Shown here piece after piece: positions 1 to 7,462 of a DNA stretch of 14,480 nucleotides. The translations under genes were made by a program, and so were the position numbers. Numbering within the stretch: position 1 is the first letter of the stretch; every line of letters begins with the position of its first letter. The notes under the pieces are model-generated. The model worked only from the letters and a program-made list of their open reading frames with translations, was not told where the DNA came from and ran no database searches. The stretch covers positions 1 through 14,480 of the forward strand of contig JAVKFF010000110.1 in the NCBI GenBank assembly GCA_040226215.1. The letters are read 5' to 3'. Source of the DNA: JAVKFF01 sp040226215. Lineage in GTDB: Bacteria > Pseudomonadota > Alphaproteobacteria > DSM-16000 > Inquilinaceae.

Positions 1-1156
1 CGCTGCGTTCCTTCTTGGTGCGCAGGTAGAACTCGTTGTGGCCGTTGGCCTGGAAGACGTGCGGCACCCGCGCGACGACGTCGATGCCGTGCTGGGCCAG
101 CTGGCCCAGCTTCTCCGGGTTGTTGGTCATCAGCCGCACACGGCCGACGCCGAGGCGGGCCAGCATCTCGGCCGCCGGCAGGTAGATGCGCTCGTCGGCG
201 TCGTAGCCCAGCATCTCGTTGGCGTCGACGGTGTCGATGTCGGCGTCCTGCAGGCGATAGGCGCGCAGCTTGTTGATCAGGCCGATGCCGCGGCCCTCCT
301 GCTGCAGATAGAGCAGGATGCCGCTGCCCTCCGCGGCGATCTCGGTAATGGCGCCGCGCAGCTGGTCGCCGCAGTCGCAGCGCAGGCTGCCCAGCAGGTC
401 GCCGGTCAGGCATTCGGAGTGCAGGCGCACCAGGACCGGCCGCGCGACATCCGGCTCGCCGATGACGATGGCCAGGTGCTCCTGCCCGCCATCGTTTGGC
501 CGGAAGGCGACGATGTCGGTCACTTCCGCGTCCTTCAGCGGCACCCGCGCGGCCACCACGCGGGCCAGGCTGCGCGCGGCGTGCTGCTCGTAATGGTCGA
601 TGTCGTAGGCGGCGACGGAGAGAATGTCGGTCGTCTGGCTCAGCCGCTCGGCCCCGATCGGCCGGTCGACCGGCACGAAGGCGGCGGCCGGCAGCAGTCG
701 GGCGAGCTTCAGGATCCGCGTCGCCGCCATCAGCCCGTCGCGGCTGCCCGGCGCCACCAGTCGTCGGGGGATGCCGGCGGGGTCTGCGGTCGGTGGCGGC
801 TCCAGCGGGTCGGCGAAGCCGCGCAACAGGTCGCCGGTCAGCGGTCCCTCGGGCTCCAGCACCACGGCGCTGCCCGTCGCCTCGGCGATACCGAGCGCGG
901 CCGCCCGCTGGCCGGTGATCAGCACGCGCGGCACCATGCCGCTCAGATCCTCCACCCGGGTCAGGGCGGCGTCGGTCGCGGTCTCGGCGGCCAGGGTCAG
1001 CAGCGCCGGCCCGGTATCGGGGCGCAGCAGCACCGGATCGCCGCGGCGCAGGTCGCCGATGGCGCGGTCGACGGCGCGCAGGCTGGCCTGGCGTACCGCG
1101 CCGGCGCCGGGACGGCTGGGCTCGAGGTTGACTGTCACCGGGACGGGATCGCTCAT
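1..1156 (-). CDS. ribA: GTP cyclohydrolase II, long two-domain form (3' end cut by window edge)
   Basis: This enzyme opens the GTP ring and releases formate and pyrophosphate, the first step of riboflavin (FMN/FAD) synthesis in the cytoplasm. About 385 codons are visible and the frame leaves the window at base 1. Residues about 240-385 match the catalytic domain closely. The zinc cysteines are C249, C260 and C262 in HSECLTGDLLGSLRCDC, followed by LQQEGRGIGLINKLRAY and LMTNNPEKLGQL. The last visible residues (NEFYLRTKKERS) align near the C-terminus of E. coli RibA, so only a short tail is missing. The first ~200 residues are an extra domain, absent from the ~196-aa E. coli enzyme. It starts with an RAVDRAIGDLRRGDPVLL-like stretch that I recall from long alphaproteobacterial RibA proteins. 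I see no intact DHBP synthase signature in it. The ATG at 1156 has no clear Shine-Dalgarno sequence, and the frame stays open upstream to at least a GTG at 1273. Confidence 0.93.
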   Translation of the reverse strand, partial: MSDPVPVTVNLEPSRPGAGAVRQASLRAVDRAIGDLRRGDPVLLRPDTGPALLTLAAETATDAALTRVEDLSGMVPRVLITGQRAAALGIAEATGSAVVLEPEGPLTGDLLRGFADPLEPPPTADPAGIPRRLVAPGSRDGLMAATRILKLARLLPAAAFVPVDRPIGAERLSQTTDILSVAAYDIDHYEQHAARSLARVVAARVPLKDAEVTDIVAFRPNDGGQEHLAIVIGEPDVARPVLVRLHSECLTGDLLGSLRCDCGDQLRGAITEIAAEGSGILLYLQQEGRGIGLINKLRAYRLQDADIDTVDANEMLGYDADERIYLPAAEMLARLGVGRVRLMTNNPEKLGQLAQHGIDVVARVPHVFQANGHNEFYLRTKKERS

Positions 1157-1488
1157 GGTTGCCGGGGGTTGGGGTTGCCGGAGGTTCGGATTGCCGAGGT
1201 TGACCCGCTCGATATCGCGCCTCCGGGCCTCCCGGGCAACCCCCGCGGTCCGGCGGGCCGGGCATGGCAGCACCCCGTCGCGCGGCCCCTGCCGATCGCG
1301 CCCCACCGCACAACCGTCAAAAGGTTGCATAGCCGCGCCCGCCGCTCCACCTCGCTTTCGGTAAATTCGTCGCGACATGCTTGAGTTGCCGCCCGGCATT
1401 GGTCATAGCGGTAGGGCCAACGCGTCGGACAGTCATCAGCGCGCCGGTCAAGCGACCCTACGCGGCCCTAGCGGAGATGAGGAGCGGC
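1157..1488. other. Divergent intergenic region between ribA and the response regulator
   Basis: This 332-bp spacer must hold promoters for both flanking genes. Next to the ribA start it contains three 16-bp tandem repeats (separate entry). Further along are a small inverted repeat, CAACC-N7-GGTTG (1311-1327), and a weak plus-strand hexamer pair, TTGAGT (1382-1387) with TCATAG 16 bp downstream. I looked for the conserved blocks of an FMN riboswitch ahead of ribA and did not find them. A 65-codon minus-strand frame (1350-1153) overlaps the ribA start by ATGA, but it is Arg/Pro/Gly-rich with no family signal and I do not call it a gene. Confidence 0.5.
1158..1205. repeat. Three imperfect 16-bp tandem repeats in the ribA leader
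   Basis: The units are 1158-1173, 1174-1189 and 1190-1205. Each begins GTTGCCG or ATTGCCG and continues with a GG-rich stretch. On the ribA strand they read as repeated CCGGCAAC blocks running up to the ATG at 1156, which occupies the place where a ribosome binding site would normally be. Confidence 0.7.
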
Positions 1489-2181
1489 ATGAACACACCC
1501 AACAAGAAGATCCTGCTGGTAGACGACGACGACGCGCTCAGGGAGTCGCTGGCCGAGCAGCTGCATCTGCTGGAGGATTTCGTCACCCACGAGGCCGCCA
1601 CCGCCAACGCCGGCATGGCGGCGACCAAGGATGCGCATTTCGATTGCATCATCCTCGATGTCGGGCTGCCCGACATGGACGGCCGCGACCTGTGCAAGCT
1701 GATGCGCCGGGCCGGCGTGCGCAGCCCGATCATCATGCTGACAGGCGTCGACGGCGATTCCGACCAGATCCTGGGCCTCGACGCCGGCGCCAACGACTAT
1801 GTCACCAAGCCGTTTCGCCTGGGCACGCTGCTGGCCCGCATTCGCGCCCAGCTGCGCCAGTTCGAGCAGAGCGAGGATGCGGTCTTCACCATCGGCCCCT
1901 ACAGCTTCCGCCCGGCCGCCAAGCAGCTGATCGACGAGGAGAAGGACCGGAAGATCCGGCTGACGGAGAAGGAAACCTCGATCCTGAAATACCTCTACCG
2001 CGTCGGACCCAAGGTGGTCGGACGCGACACCCTGCTGGGCGAGGTCTGGGGCTACAATGCCGGGGTCACCACGCACACGCTGGAGACCCATGTCTACCGG
2101 CTGCGCCAGAAGATCGAGCGCGACCCCTCCAGCGCCCAGATCCTGGTCACCGAGCCCGGCGGCTATCGCCTGGTGCCGTGA
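1489..2181 (+). CDS. OmpR/PhoB-family response regulator, orphan
   Basis: A two-component response regulator and predicted DNA-binding transcription factor of 230 aa, the usual family length. The receiver domain covers residues ~7-120. It has an acidic cluster at D12-D15, phospho-acceptor D57 (CIILDVGLPDMDG), switch residue T85 (IIMLTG) and conserved K107 in YVTKPF. A winged-helix output domain covers ~130-228, with LTEKETSILKYLYR and the recognition-helix region TTHTLETHVYRLRQKIE, ending in GGYRLVP. I chose the ATG at 1489 because GAGGAG (1479-1484) lies 4 bp upstream. An in-frame ATG at 1477 is possible but poorly spaced from any such site. No histidine kinase lies beside it, so its partner is unknown. 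It converges on the MFS gene with 7 bp between the stop codons and no visible terminator. Confidence 0.95.
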   Translation: MNTPNKKILLVDDDDALRESLAEQLHLLEDFVTHEAATANAGMAATKDAHFDCIILDVGLPDMDGRDLCKLMRRAGVRSPIIMLTGVDGDSDQILGLDAGANDYVTKPFRLGTLLARIRAQLRQFEQSEDAVFTIGPYSFRPAAKQLIDEEKDRKIRLTEKETSILKYLYRVGPKVVGRDTLLGEVWGYNAGVTTHTLETHVYRLRQKIERDPSSAQILVTEPGGYRLVP

Positions 2182-2188
2182 GGATCCC

Positions 2189-3400
2189 CTATCCGGTGAA
2201 GCCGTGCGAGCCCTGGCGCAGGCGCAGATGCAGGCCCACGGCCATGGCCAGGCCGAGGCCGGTCCAGGCGGCGAAGACGAACCCGCCGGTCTGCCAGGCG
2301 CCGCTTGACGCGTAGAGCTGCGCCAGCAGCACCGGCCCGACGAGCACACCCAGATTGCGCCCGGTCATCAGCACCGCGAAGGCGTGCGGTCCGGCGTCGC
2401 GGCCGAGGATCGCCGCCGGCAGCGCGAACAGACAGACCGGCCCGACACCGGCACCGATGCCGTAGACGACGAGAGCAGCGAGGCCGAGCGCGCCCTGGCT
2501 GACCGGGATCAGCAGCCAGGCCACCACCTCGAAGCCCAGCGCCAGGGCCAGCAGCAGCGCCACCGGCACGCCCCGCCGCAGGATCCAGCCGCCGACCAGG
2601 TTGAGGGCCACGACTGTGACGATCGGCACAGCATAGAAAAGCAGCGTCATGCTCTCATCCAGGCCGTGCACGTCGGTCAACAGGACGGGAAGCCAGGTCA
2701 TGAAGGCCAGGAACTGGCCGGAATAAAGACAGAATATCAACGCGCCGGCGACCAGAGCCCCGTTCACACGATGGTTGCCTGGCGCGGCGGGCCTGGTCGC
2801 CGCATGCGTCGACCGCGTTATGGTACGCCCGCGGCCGGACAGGACCATGCTCCAGGCGAGCATGGCTCCGGTGGCGGCCAGGCCCGCCCACCACAACAAC
2901 GACCAGCCGTCCAGTGCCAGGGCAGGCGTGGCGAGCAGCAGGGAGATGAGTTGACCGAGCGGCATCCAGGTGGCCATCAGCCCCATGGCGATCGAGGTGT
3001 GGCGACGGCTGGCGCTGGCCAGGCAGATGGCCGGGCCGGCCAGCGCGATCACCGTGAAGCCGGCGCTCTCGATCGCGCGGCCGGCAAGCACCACCGCGCC
3101 GACGGAGGGCGCGGCAAGGGTGACGAGCGAGCCCAGGGCGAGCAGGCCGAGCGCGACCTGGATGAAGCGCATCATGCCGTGGCGCTGCATCCAGCGCCCG
3201 AGCTTCAGCGAGGCCACGAGGCCGATCACCGCATAGACCCCCATGAAGCTGCCCGCGAGGCGCGGATCGTAGCCATAGGTCTCGAGCAGCACCGGCAGCA
3301 CCGGCGGCAGCTTGAAGAGGTGAAAGGCGCCCAGCGTGGCGAGGATGACGCCGAAGGCGAGACCTTGCCAGCTGGTCTCCCGATCGCTCTGCTGATTCAT
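2189..3400 (-). CDS. MFS transporter
   Basis: An inner-membrane secondary transporter of the major facilitator superfamily, 403 aa, about the normal length. Hydrophobic segments fit 12 membrane helices in two halves. They are separated by a hydrophilic central loop at about residues 193-213 (rich in Arg, Thr and Pro). The loop between helices 2 and 3 carries the basic motif expected there (LKLGRWMQRHG). The sequence resembles the CynX/NimT-like branch in general style, but nothing shows the substrate. The ATG at 3400 has only a weak GGAGTGAG element about 7-8 bp upstream. The gene is divergent from the MBL-fold gene at 3505, with a 104-bp spacer, and convergent with the response regulator. 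It may be a stand-alone gene. Confidence 0.9.
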   Translation of the reverse strand: MNQQSDRETSWQGLAFGVILATLGAFHLFKLPPVLPVLLETYGYDPRLAGSFMGVYAVIGLVASLKLGRWMQRHGMMRFIQVALGLLALGSLVTLAAPSVGAVVLAGRAIESAGFTVIALAGPAICLASASRRHTSIAMGLMATWMPLGQLISLLLATPALALDGWSLLWWAGLAATGAMLAWSMVLSGRGRTITRSTHAATRPAAPGNHRVNGALVAGALIFCLYSGQFLAFMTWLPVLLTDVHGLDESMTLLFYAVPIVTVVALNLVGGWILRRGVPVALLLALALGFEVVAWLLIPVSQGALGLAALVVYGIGAGVGPVCLFALPAAILGRDAGPHAFAVLMTGRNLGVLVGPVLLAQLYASSGAWQTGGFVFAAWTGLGLAMAVGLHLRLRQGSHGFTG

Positions 3401-3504
3401 TGGGGATCGCTCACTCCGGGCTCGGCGTCCCTGTCTACCCTTAAGCCTCGACTTGCCGCAATCCGCCTGCCAGAGTGCGCCGAGTCAAAACCAGTCCTCA
3501 TCTC

Positions 3505-4335
3505 ATGAGCTCTTCCTCAGCGATTTCGGTGACCTTCTGGGGCACGCGCGGCAGCGTGGCCCGTCCCGGACCCGACACCCTTGAGTTCGGCGGAAACACC
3601 ACCTGCGTCGAGTTCACGGTGGGCGACAGCTCCTTCGTCATCGACGGCGGCACCGGCATCATCAATTGCGGGCGCGACCTGCTGAAGCGCGGGCGGGACA
3701 CGCTCGATGTCTACTTCACGCATACCCACTGGGATCACGTCTGCGGCCTGCCCTTTTTCGGACCGGCCTATGTGAAGGGCTTCCATGTCGACTTCCATGC
3801 CGGCCATCTCGGCGGCGGCAAGACGCTGTATTCCGTGCTCGCCAAGCAGATGATGGAACCGCTGTTCCCGGTGCCGCTCGAGATCCTCAACGATTGCACC
3901 TTCGAGGACTTCACCTGCGGCAGCAGCTGGCAGTTCAACGGCGATACGCTGGTGCGGACCTGTCCGCTCAACCATCCCAACGGCGACGTCGGCTACCGCG
4001 TGGAACGCCACGGCCGCGCGATCTGCTTCATCACCGATGTCGAGCACCGGCCGGAGCGCCCCGACCCGGAGCTGGTCGCGTTCTGCCGCGGTGCCGACAT
4101 CATGATCTACGACGCGATGTTCACCGACGAAGAATATGCCCGCCATGTCGGCTGGGGGCATTCGACCTGGCAGGAGGCGCTGCGCCTGGGCGACGCTGCC
4201 GAGGTCGGCCGGGTCGTGCTGTTCCATCATCACCCGGAACGCACCGACACCGCCCAGGCGGCGATCGAGGCGGCAGCAGCGGCGATCCGGCCGGGCACCA
4301 TCGCCGCCCGCGAAGGGTCCACGCTCAGCGCCTGA
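3505..4335 (+). CDS. MBL-fold metallo-hydrolase (phosphodiesterase-like group)
   Basis: A predicted cytoplasmic metallo-beta-lactamase-fold hydrolase of 276 aa. It opens with the N-terminal signature FWGTRGSVARPGP and GGNTTCVE of the group that includes PhnP-like cyclic phosphodiesterases and RNase Z relatives. The metal-binding motif is HTHWDH (H73, H75, D77, H78). Further probable ligands are H157 (CPLNHPNGDVG), D178 (FITDVEH) and a late histidine in the HHH run at 241-243. The substrate is unknown. I prefer the ATG at 3505, which puts the signature directly at the N-terminus. A GTG at 3475 in the same frame would add 10 residues, and neither start has a good ribosome binding site. The methyltransferase starts 14 bp downstream and an adenylate cyclase follows, so an operon is likely. 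A role in cyclic nucleotide breakdown is possible but unproven. Confidence 0.9.
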   Translation: MSSSSAISVTFWGTRGSVARPGPDTLEFGGNTTCVEFTVGDSSFVIDGGTGIINCGRDLLKRGRDTLDVYFTHTHWDHVCGLPFFGPAYVKGFHVDFHAGHLGGGKTLYSVLAKQMMEPLFPVPLEILNDCTFEDFTCGSSWQFNGDTLVRTCPLNHPNGDVGYRVERHGRAICFITDVEHRPERPDPELVAFCRGADIMIYDAMFTDEEYARHVGWGHSTWQEALRLGDAAEVGRVVLFHHHPERTDTAQAAIEAAAAAIRPGTIAAREGSTLSA

Positions 4336-4349
4336 GGAGAAGGTCGACC

Positions 4350-5213
4350 ATGCCGCGTCTACGGGCGACGCTGCGCCGTCTCGGCATGGGTCTCTCGACC
4401 GTGCTGGGATTGCGTGCCCGGGGCTTCTTCATCCCCTATCGCTATGCCGATCGCATCCGGCGCCCGCAGCCGGCTTACGCGGCGATCGAATCCCTGTTCG
4501 CCCGGCAGGCCGCGGTGATGACGGCGGTGCTGGACCAGATCGACGACCATGCCGACGACCTGGCGGCGATCGCGGCCGACGCCGAACCGCCCGAGCCCCG
4601 CTGGCGGCAGGGCTGGTTCTGCCGCCTGGACGCGGCCGCGGCCTATGTCATGGTGCGGCGCTCCCGGCCGGCGCGCATCGTCGAGATCGGCTCGGGGCAC
4701 TCCACCCGCTTCCTGGCCCGCGCGTTGCGCGACGGCGTTCTGGCGACCGCCTTCACCTGCATCGACCCGGCGCCGCTCGCGGAGATCGCCGGTATCGGCG
4801 TCGACGTCCACGCCGACGTGGTGCAGACCGCGCCGCCCGGGCTGTTCGGCGCGCTCGGCCCCGGCGACATCCTGTTCGTCGATTCGAGCCATCTCGCCCA
4901 GCCGGGCAGCGATGTCGACTGGCTGGCGGGCCGCGTGCTGCCGCGCCTCGCCCGTGGCGTGCTGGTGCATATCCACGACATCCTGCTGCCGGACGACTAC
5001 CCGCCGGCCTGGTTCTGGCGCGGCTATAACGAGCAGACGGTGGCCGCCGCCCTGATGGCGGGCGGCGGATTCCGGCCGCTATTCTCCAGCCACTACGCGG
5101 TCACCCGGCTGGCCGGTCGCGTGGCGGAAGGCGCCGCCGCCGGCCTGCCGCTGGTCGAAGGCGGGCTGGAGACCAGCTTGTGGCTGGAGAAGACCGTCGA
5201 TCCGGTGGGCTGA
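4350..5213 (+). CDS. Class I SAM-dependent methyltransferase (Methyltransf_24-like)
   Basis: A predicted S-adenosylmethionine-dependent methyltransferase of 287 aa. The SAM-binding motif I is IVEIGSGHSTRF (residues 110-121). An acidic post-motif follows at IDPAP, then ILFVDSSHL with D178, and a late VHIHDILLPDDYP segment (H207, H209, D210). This set is typical of the Methyltransf_24 group, which often modifies sugars or small molecules. The acceptor here cannot be read from the sequence. The start is well supported: GAGGAGAAGG (4334-4343) overlaps the upstream stop codon and lies just before the ATG. The gene is 14 bp behind the MBL-fold gene, so the two are almost certainly co-transcribed. 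The adenylate cyclase begins 162 bp downstream on the same strand. Confidence 0.88.
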   Translation: MPRLRATLRRLGMGLSTVLGLRARGFFIPYRYADRIRRPQPAYAAIESLFARQAAVMTAVLDQIDDHADDLAAIAADAEPPEPRWRQGWFCRLDAAAAYVMVRRSRPARIVEIGSGHSTRFLARALRDGVLATAFTCIDPAPLAEIAGIGVDVHADVVQTAPPGLFGALGPGDILFVDSSHLAQPGSDVDWLAGRVLPRLARGVLVHIHDILLPDDYPPAWFWRGYNEQTVAAALMAGGGFRPLFSSHYAVTRLAGRVAEGAAAGLPLVEGGLETSLWLEKTVDPVG

Positions 5214-5218
5214 CCCCC

Positions 5219-5251
5219 GGGATCTGGCCGGGATCTGGCCGGGATTTCGCC
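5219..5251. repeat. Three 11-bp tandem repeats after the methyltransferase gene
   Basis: GGGATCTGGCC occurs twice in direct succession (5219-5229, 5230-5240). A third copy (5241-5251) has two mismatches. The repeats begin 5 bp after the methyltransferase stop codon, in the spacer before the cyclase gene. They show no strong dyad symmetry, so a slippage-derived repeat is more likely than a terminator. Confidence 0.7.
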
Positions 5252-5375
5252 GACCGGAACCCTCCTCAAAGGTTAGCTGTGTCACCAAGGCTTGACGGGC
5301 CGTGATCGCTGGCCGCCCCATATCTGCCGGTTACCACCGCCGTCGCGTCACCAGCAAGGGAGTCCGTCGCCGACC

Positions 5376-6812
5376 ATGACCAGGCACCGCGCCATCGGTT
5401 CCGTGCTGCAGTGGCTCGGCTTCGGCCTGGCGGTCGCCGAGACGACGCTGCCGGACCGGGTCAGGCAGGCGATCCGCCGGCAGGAGGAGCGCGGCGAAAT
5501 CGTCATCGGCTGGGTGCAGCTCGCCGTCGTCGTCACCTTCGGGGTGCTCTACTCCCTGGTGCCCCGGGCGGAGGGCGCCGGCATGCTGATGCTGCAGCCG
5601 GTGCCGCTGGCGCTGGCGCTCTACACCGCCTTCACGCTGCTGCGCATCACCCTGTCCTACCGGCGCTTCATTCCGGGCTGGTTCGTGATCCTGTCGATTC
5701 TGGTCGACATGGGTCTGCTGATGGGACTGATCTGGAGCTTCCACGTGCAGTACGGCCAGCCGGCCAGCTTCTATCTCAAGTCGCCGACGCTGCTCTACGT
5801 CTTCATCTTCATCGCCCTCAGGGCCCTGCGCTTCCAGCCGGTCTACGTCCTGATCTCCGGCCTGACCGCGGCCGCCGGCTGGGGCGTCATGCTCCTGTTC
5901 GCGCTGCTGAGCGACGGCGGCACGGGCATGGTGACGCGCAACTACGTGCAGTACATGACCGACAACGCGATCCTCCTGGGCGCGGAGTTCGACAAGATCA
6001 TCTCCATCCTGGTGGTGACGCTGATCCTGACCGTCGCGCTGGCCCGTGCGCGGCGGCTTTTCGTCGCCGCCATGCGGGACGAGGAGGCGACGCGCGACCT
6101 CAAGCGCTTCTTCGCGCCCGAGGTGGCCCAGGCGATCACCGGTGCCGACCGGGCGATCGCCGCCGGCGAGGGGGAACTGCGCGAGGCCGCGGTGCTGGTC
6201 GTCGACCTGCGTGGCTTCACCGCTCTGGCCGAGCGCCTGCCGCCGGGTGCGGTGCTGCGCCTGCTGGCGGAGTATCAGGCGCGGCTGGTGCCGGTGATCG
6301 GCGCCCAGGGCGGCTCCGTCGACAAGTTCCTGGGGGACGGGATCATGGCCAGCTTCGGCGCGACCCGGCAGAGCGAGACCTACGCCGCCGACGCGCTTGC
6401 CTGCGTCGAGGCGCTGATGGACGAGTTGGCGCGGTGGCGCGAGGAGCGCCGCGCACACGGCCACGAGCCGCTCGATGTCGGCATGGCGGTCGCCACCGGG
6501 CCGCTGGTGATCGGCGCGGTGGGCGACGGCGACCGGCTGGAATACACGGTCATCGGCGAGCCGGCCAACCTCGCGGCCAAGCTGGAGAAGCACAACAAGG
6601 TGCTGGCCAGCCAGGCGCTCGCCACCGTCGAGACGCTCGATCTCGCCCGGCGTCAGGGCTTCGTTGCCGGGCGTGCCATCCGGCGCCTGGAAGGCCAGCG
6701 CGTCGCCGGCGTCGGCCAGCCGCTCGACCTCGTGGTCCTGGGCTCAGATCGCCTGCAGGATCTGCAGCACGATCCAGCTGAGCAGCAGCCCGCCGGCCGC
6801 CAGCCAGGTTAG
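5376..6812 (+). CDS. Membrane-bound class III adenylate cyclase, six-helix N-terminus
   Basis: Predicted to make cAMP from ATP at the inner membrane; 478 aa from the ATG at 5376. Six hydrophobic segments lie at about residues 43-62, 73-91, 102-121, 138-152, 155-178 and 208-226. A short linker (DLKRFFAPEVAQAI) leads to the catalytic domain (~270-460). The metal-binding aspartates are D277 (VVDLRGFTALAERL) and D321 (DKFLGDG). K317 and the T of EYTVIGE are the pair expected for adenine selectivity. N398 is present, but the transition-state arginine four residues later is lysine (K402, NLAAKLE). The best ribosome binding site (AGGGAG, 5357-5362) is rather far from the ATG, so the start is uncertain. 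A TTG at 5292 is in frame. The last ~23 codons overlap the DUF3429 gene on the other strand. Likely in the same cluster as the MBL and methyltransferase genes. Confidence 0.92.
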   Translation: MTRHRAIGSVLQWLGFGLAVAETTLPDRVRQAIRRQEERGEIVIGWVQLAVVVTFGVLYSLVPRAEGAGMLMLQPVPLALALYTAFTLLRITLSYRRFIPGWFVILSILVDMGLLMGLIWSFHVQYGQPASFYLKSPTLLYVFIFIALRALRFQPVYVLISGLTAAAGWGVMLLFALLSDGGTGMVTRNYVQYMTDNAILLGAEFDKIISILVVTLILTVALARARRLFVAAMRDEEATRDLKRFFAPEVAQAITGADRAIAAGEGELREAAVLVVDLRGFTALAERLPPGAVLRLLAEYQARLVPVIGAQGGSVDKFLGDGIMASFGATRQSETYAADALACVEALMDELARWREERRAHGHEPLDVGMAVATGPLVIGAVGDGDRLEYTVIGEPANLAAKLEKHNKVLASQALATVETLDLARRQGFVAGRAIRRLEGQRVAGVGQPLDLVVLGSDRLQDLQHDPAEQQPAGRQPG

Positions 6813-7319
6813 CGGGCGCCGGAGCTCGAGCAGCCAGCCCGGCGCCATGTCGGCGCGCACGATGACCCGGTCGACGAGGTAGGTCGCGACGAAGAGCGCC
6901 GCCAGGCCGATCAGCGGCACGGTGGTGGAGCGGCCGAGATGCAGGGCCAGGAGGCAACCCCAGCCGACGAGCGCCGGCACCACGCTCCACATCAGCTGTC
7001 GCACCGCCAGCTGATAGTGCGGCGGCCGCTCGCCCTCCGCCGCCCAGCGCATGGGCCTCGGCAGGCCGTCGTCGTCGCGCCCCCCGGCGATCGTCATGTT
7101 GGCCATGGCGAGGCCCCAGTGGATGGCGCCGAGGAAACTGACGATGATGGCGGCGTAGGAGAGCTGGGCCACCAGCATGAAGTAGATCAGCCCGGCCACC
7201 GTATCGCTGACGCCGTCCGCGTCCGCCGTACCGATGATCCAGATGAAGATCGGCACGGCATAGAAGGGCAGCACGCCGGCCAGGCCGAGCCAGAGGGCGG
7301 GATTGGGAATGCGGGACAT
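6744..7319 (-). CDS. DUF3429 family membrane protein
   Basis: A 191-aa integral membrane protein with about five hydrophobic segments. The family hallmark is SFLGAIHWGLAMAN in the second long hydrophobic stretch, and the protein opens with ALWLGLAGVLPFYAVPIF. DUF3429 proteins are related to mitochondrial TMEM69; their function is not established. I chose the ATG at 7319 because the family N-terminus follows directly. The 42 codons upstream in the same frame are Arg/Pro-rich and lack family character. GGAGGAA (7333-7339) lies 13 bp upstream, a long spacing. The last 69 bp overlap the 3' end of the adenylate cyclase gene in antisense. The gene is divergent from the SDR gene. Confidence 0.87.
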   Translation of the reverse strand: MSRIPNPALWLGLAGVLPFYAVPIFIWIIGTADADGVSDTVAGLIYFMLVAQLSYAAIIVSFLGAIHWGLAMANMTIAGGRDDDGLPRPMRWAAEGERPPHYQLAVRQLMWSVVPALVGWGCLLALHLGRSTTVPLIGLAALFVATYLVDRVIVRADMAPGWLLELRRPLTWLAAGGLLLSWIVLQILQAI

Positions 7320-7389
7320 CGGCGGGCTGGACTTCCTCCGGACGGGGGTGACGGCACCGCGCGGCGACGGCGATCTTTGGCCCGGCAGC

Positions 7390-7395
7390 TTGACG
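7390..7395 (+). promoter_or_regulatory. Possible -35 element for the SDR gene
   Basis: TTGACG matches five of six bases of the sigma-70 -35 consensus and lies 67 bp before the ATG at 7463. No convincing -10 hexamer follows at 16-18 bp (the sequence there is GAAAAGTC-like), so this is weak. Confidence 0.25.
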
Positions 7396-7462
7396 TGATA
7401 TCCCGGTGCTGAAAAGTCCAGCGCGCCGCGTGGCGGGCGTCTCATCCGGGGAGATCGCGAGA

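Noticed and set aside
1206..1330. Possible FMN riboswitch ahead of ribA, prompted by a GCAGGGGC-like string on the minus strand
   Set aside because: The other conserved blocks and the multi-stem layout of the FMN element are not present.
1153..1350. A 65-codon frame overlapping the ribA start by ATGA, like a coupled leader peptide
   Set aside because: Its composition is typical of random GC-rich sequence, its start has no convincing ribosome site, and the overlap can arise by chance from ATGA.
38..1384. A 448-codon plus-strand open frame
   Set aside because: It is the antisense shadow of ribA. Its product is Gln/Gly/Ala/Arg-rich with no family signal, while the minus-strand frame gives an unmistakable GTP cyclohydrolase II.
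5292..5326. TTGACG with a CATATC-like string as promoter for the six-helix cyclase
   Set aside because: The spacing is about 21 bp, too long for a normal sigma-70 promoter, and the -10 match is poor.
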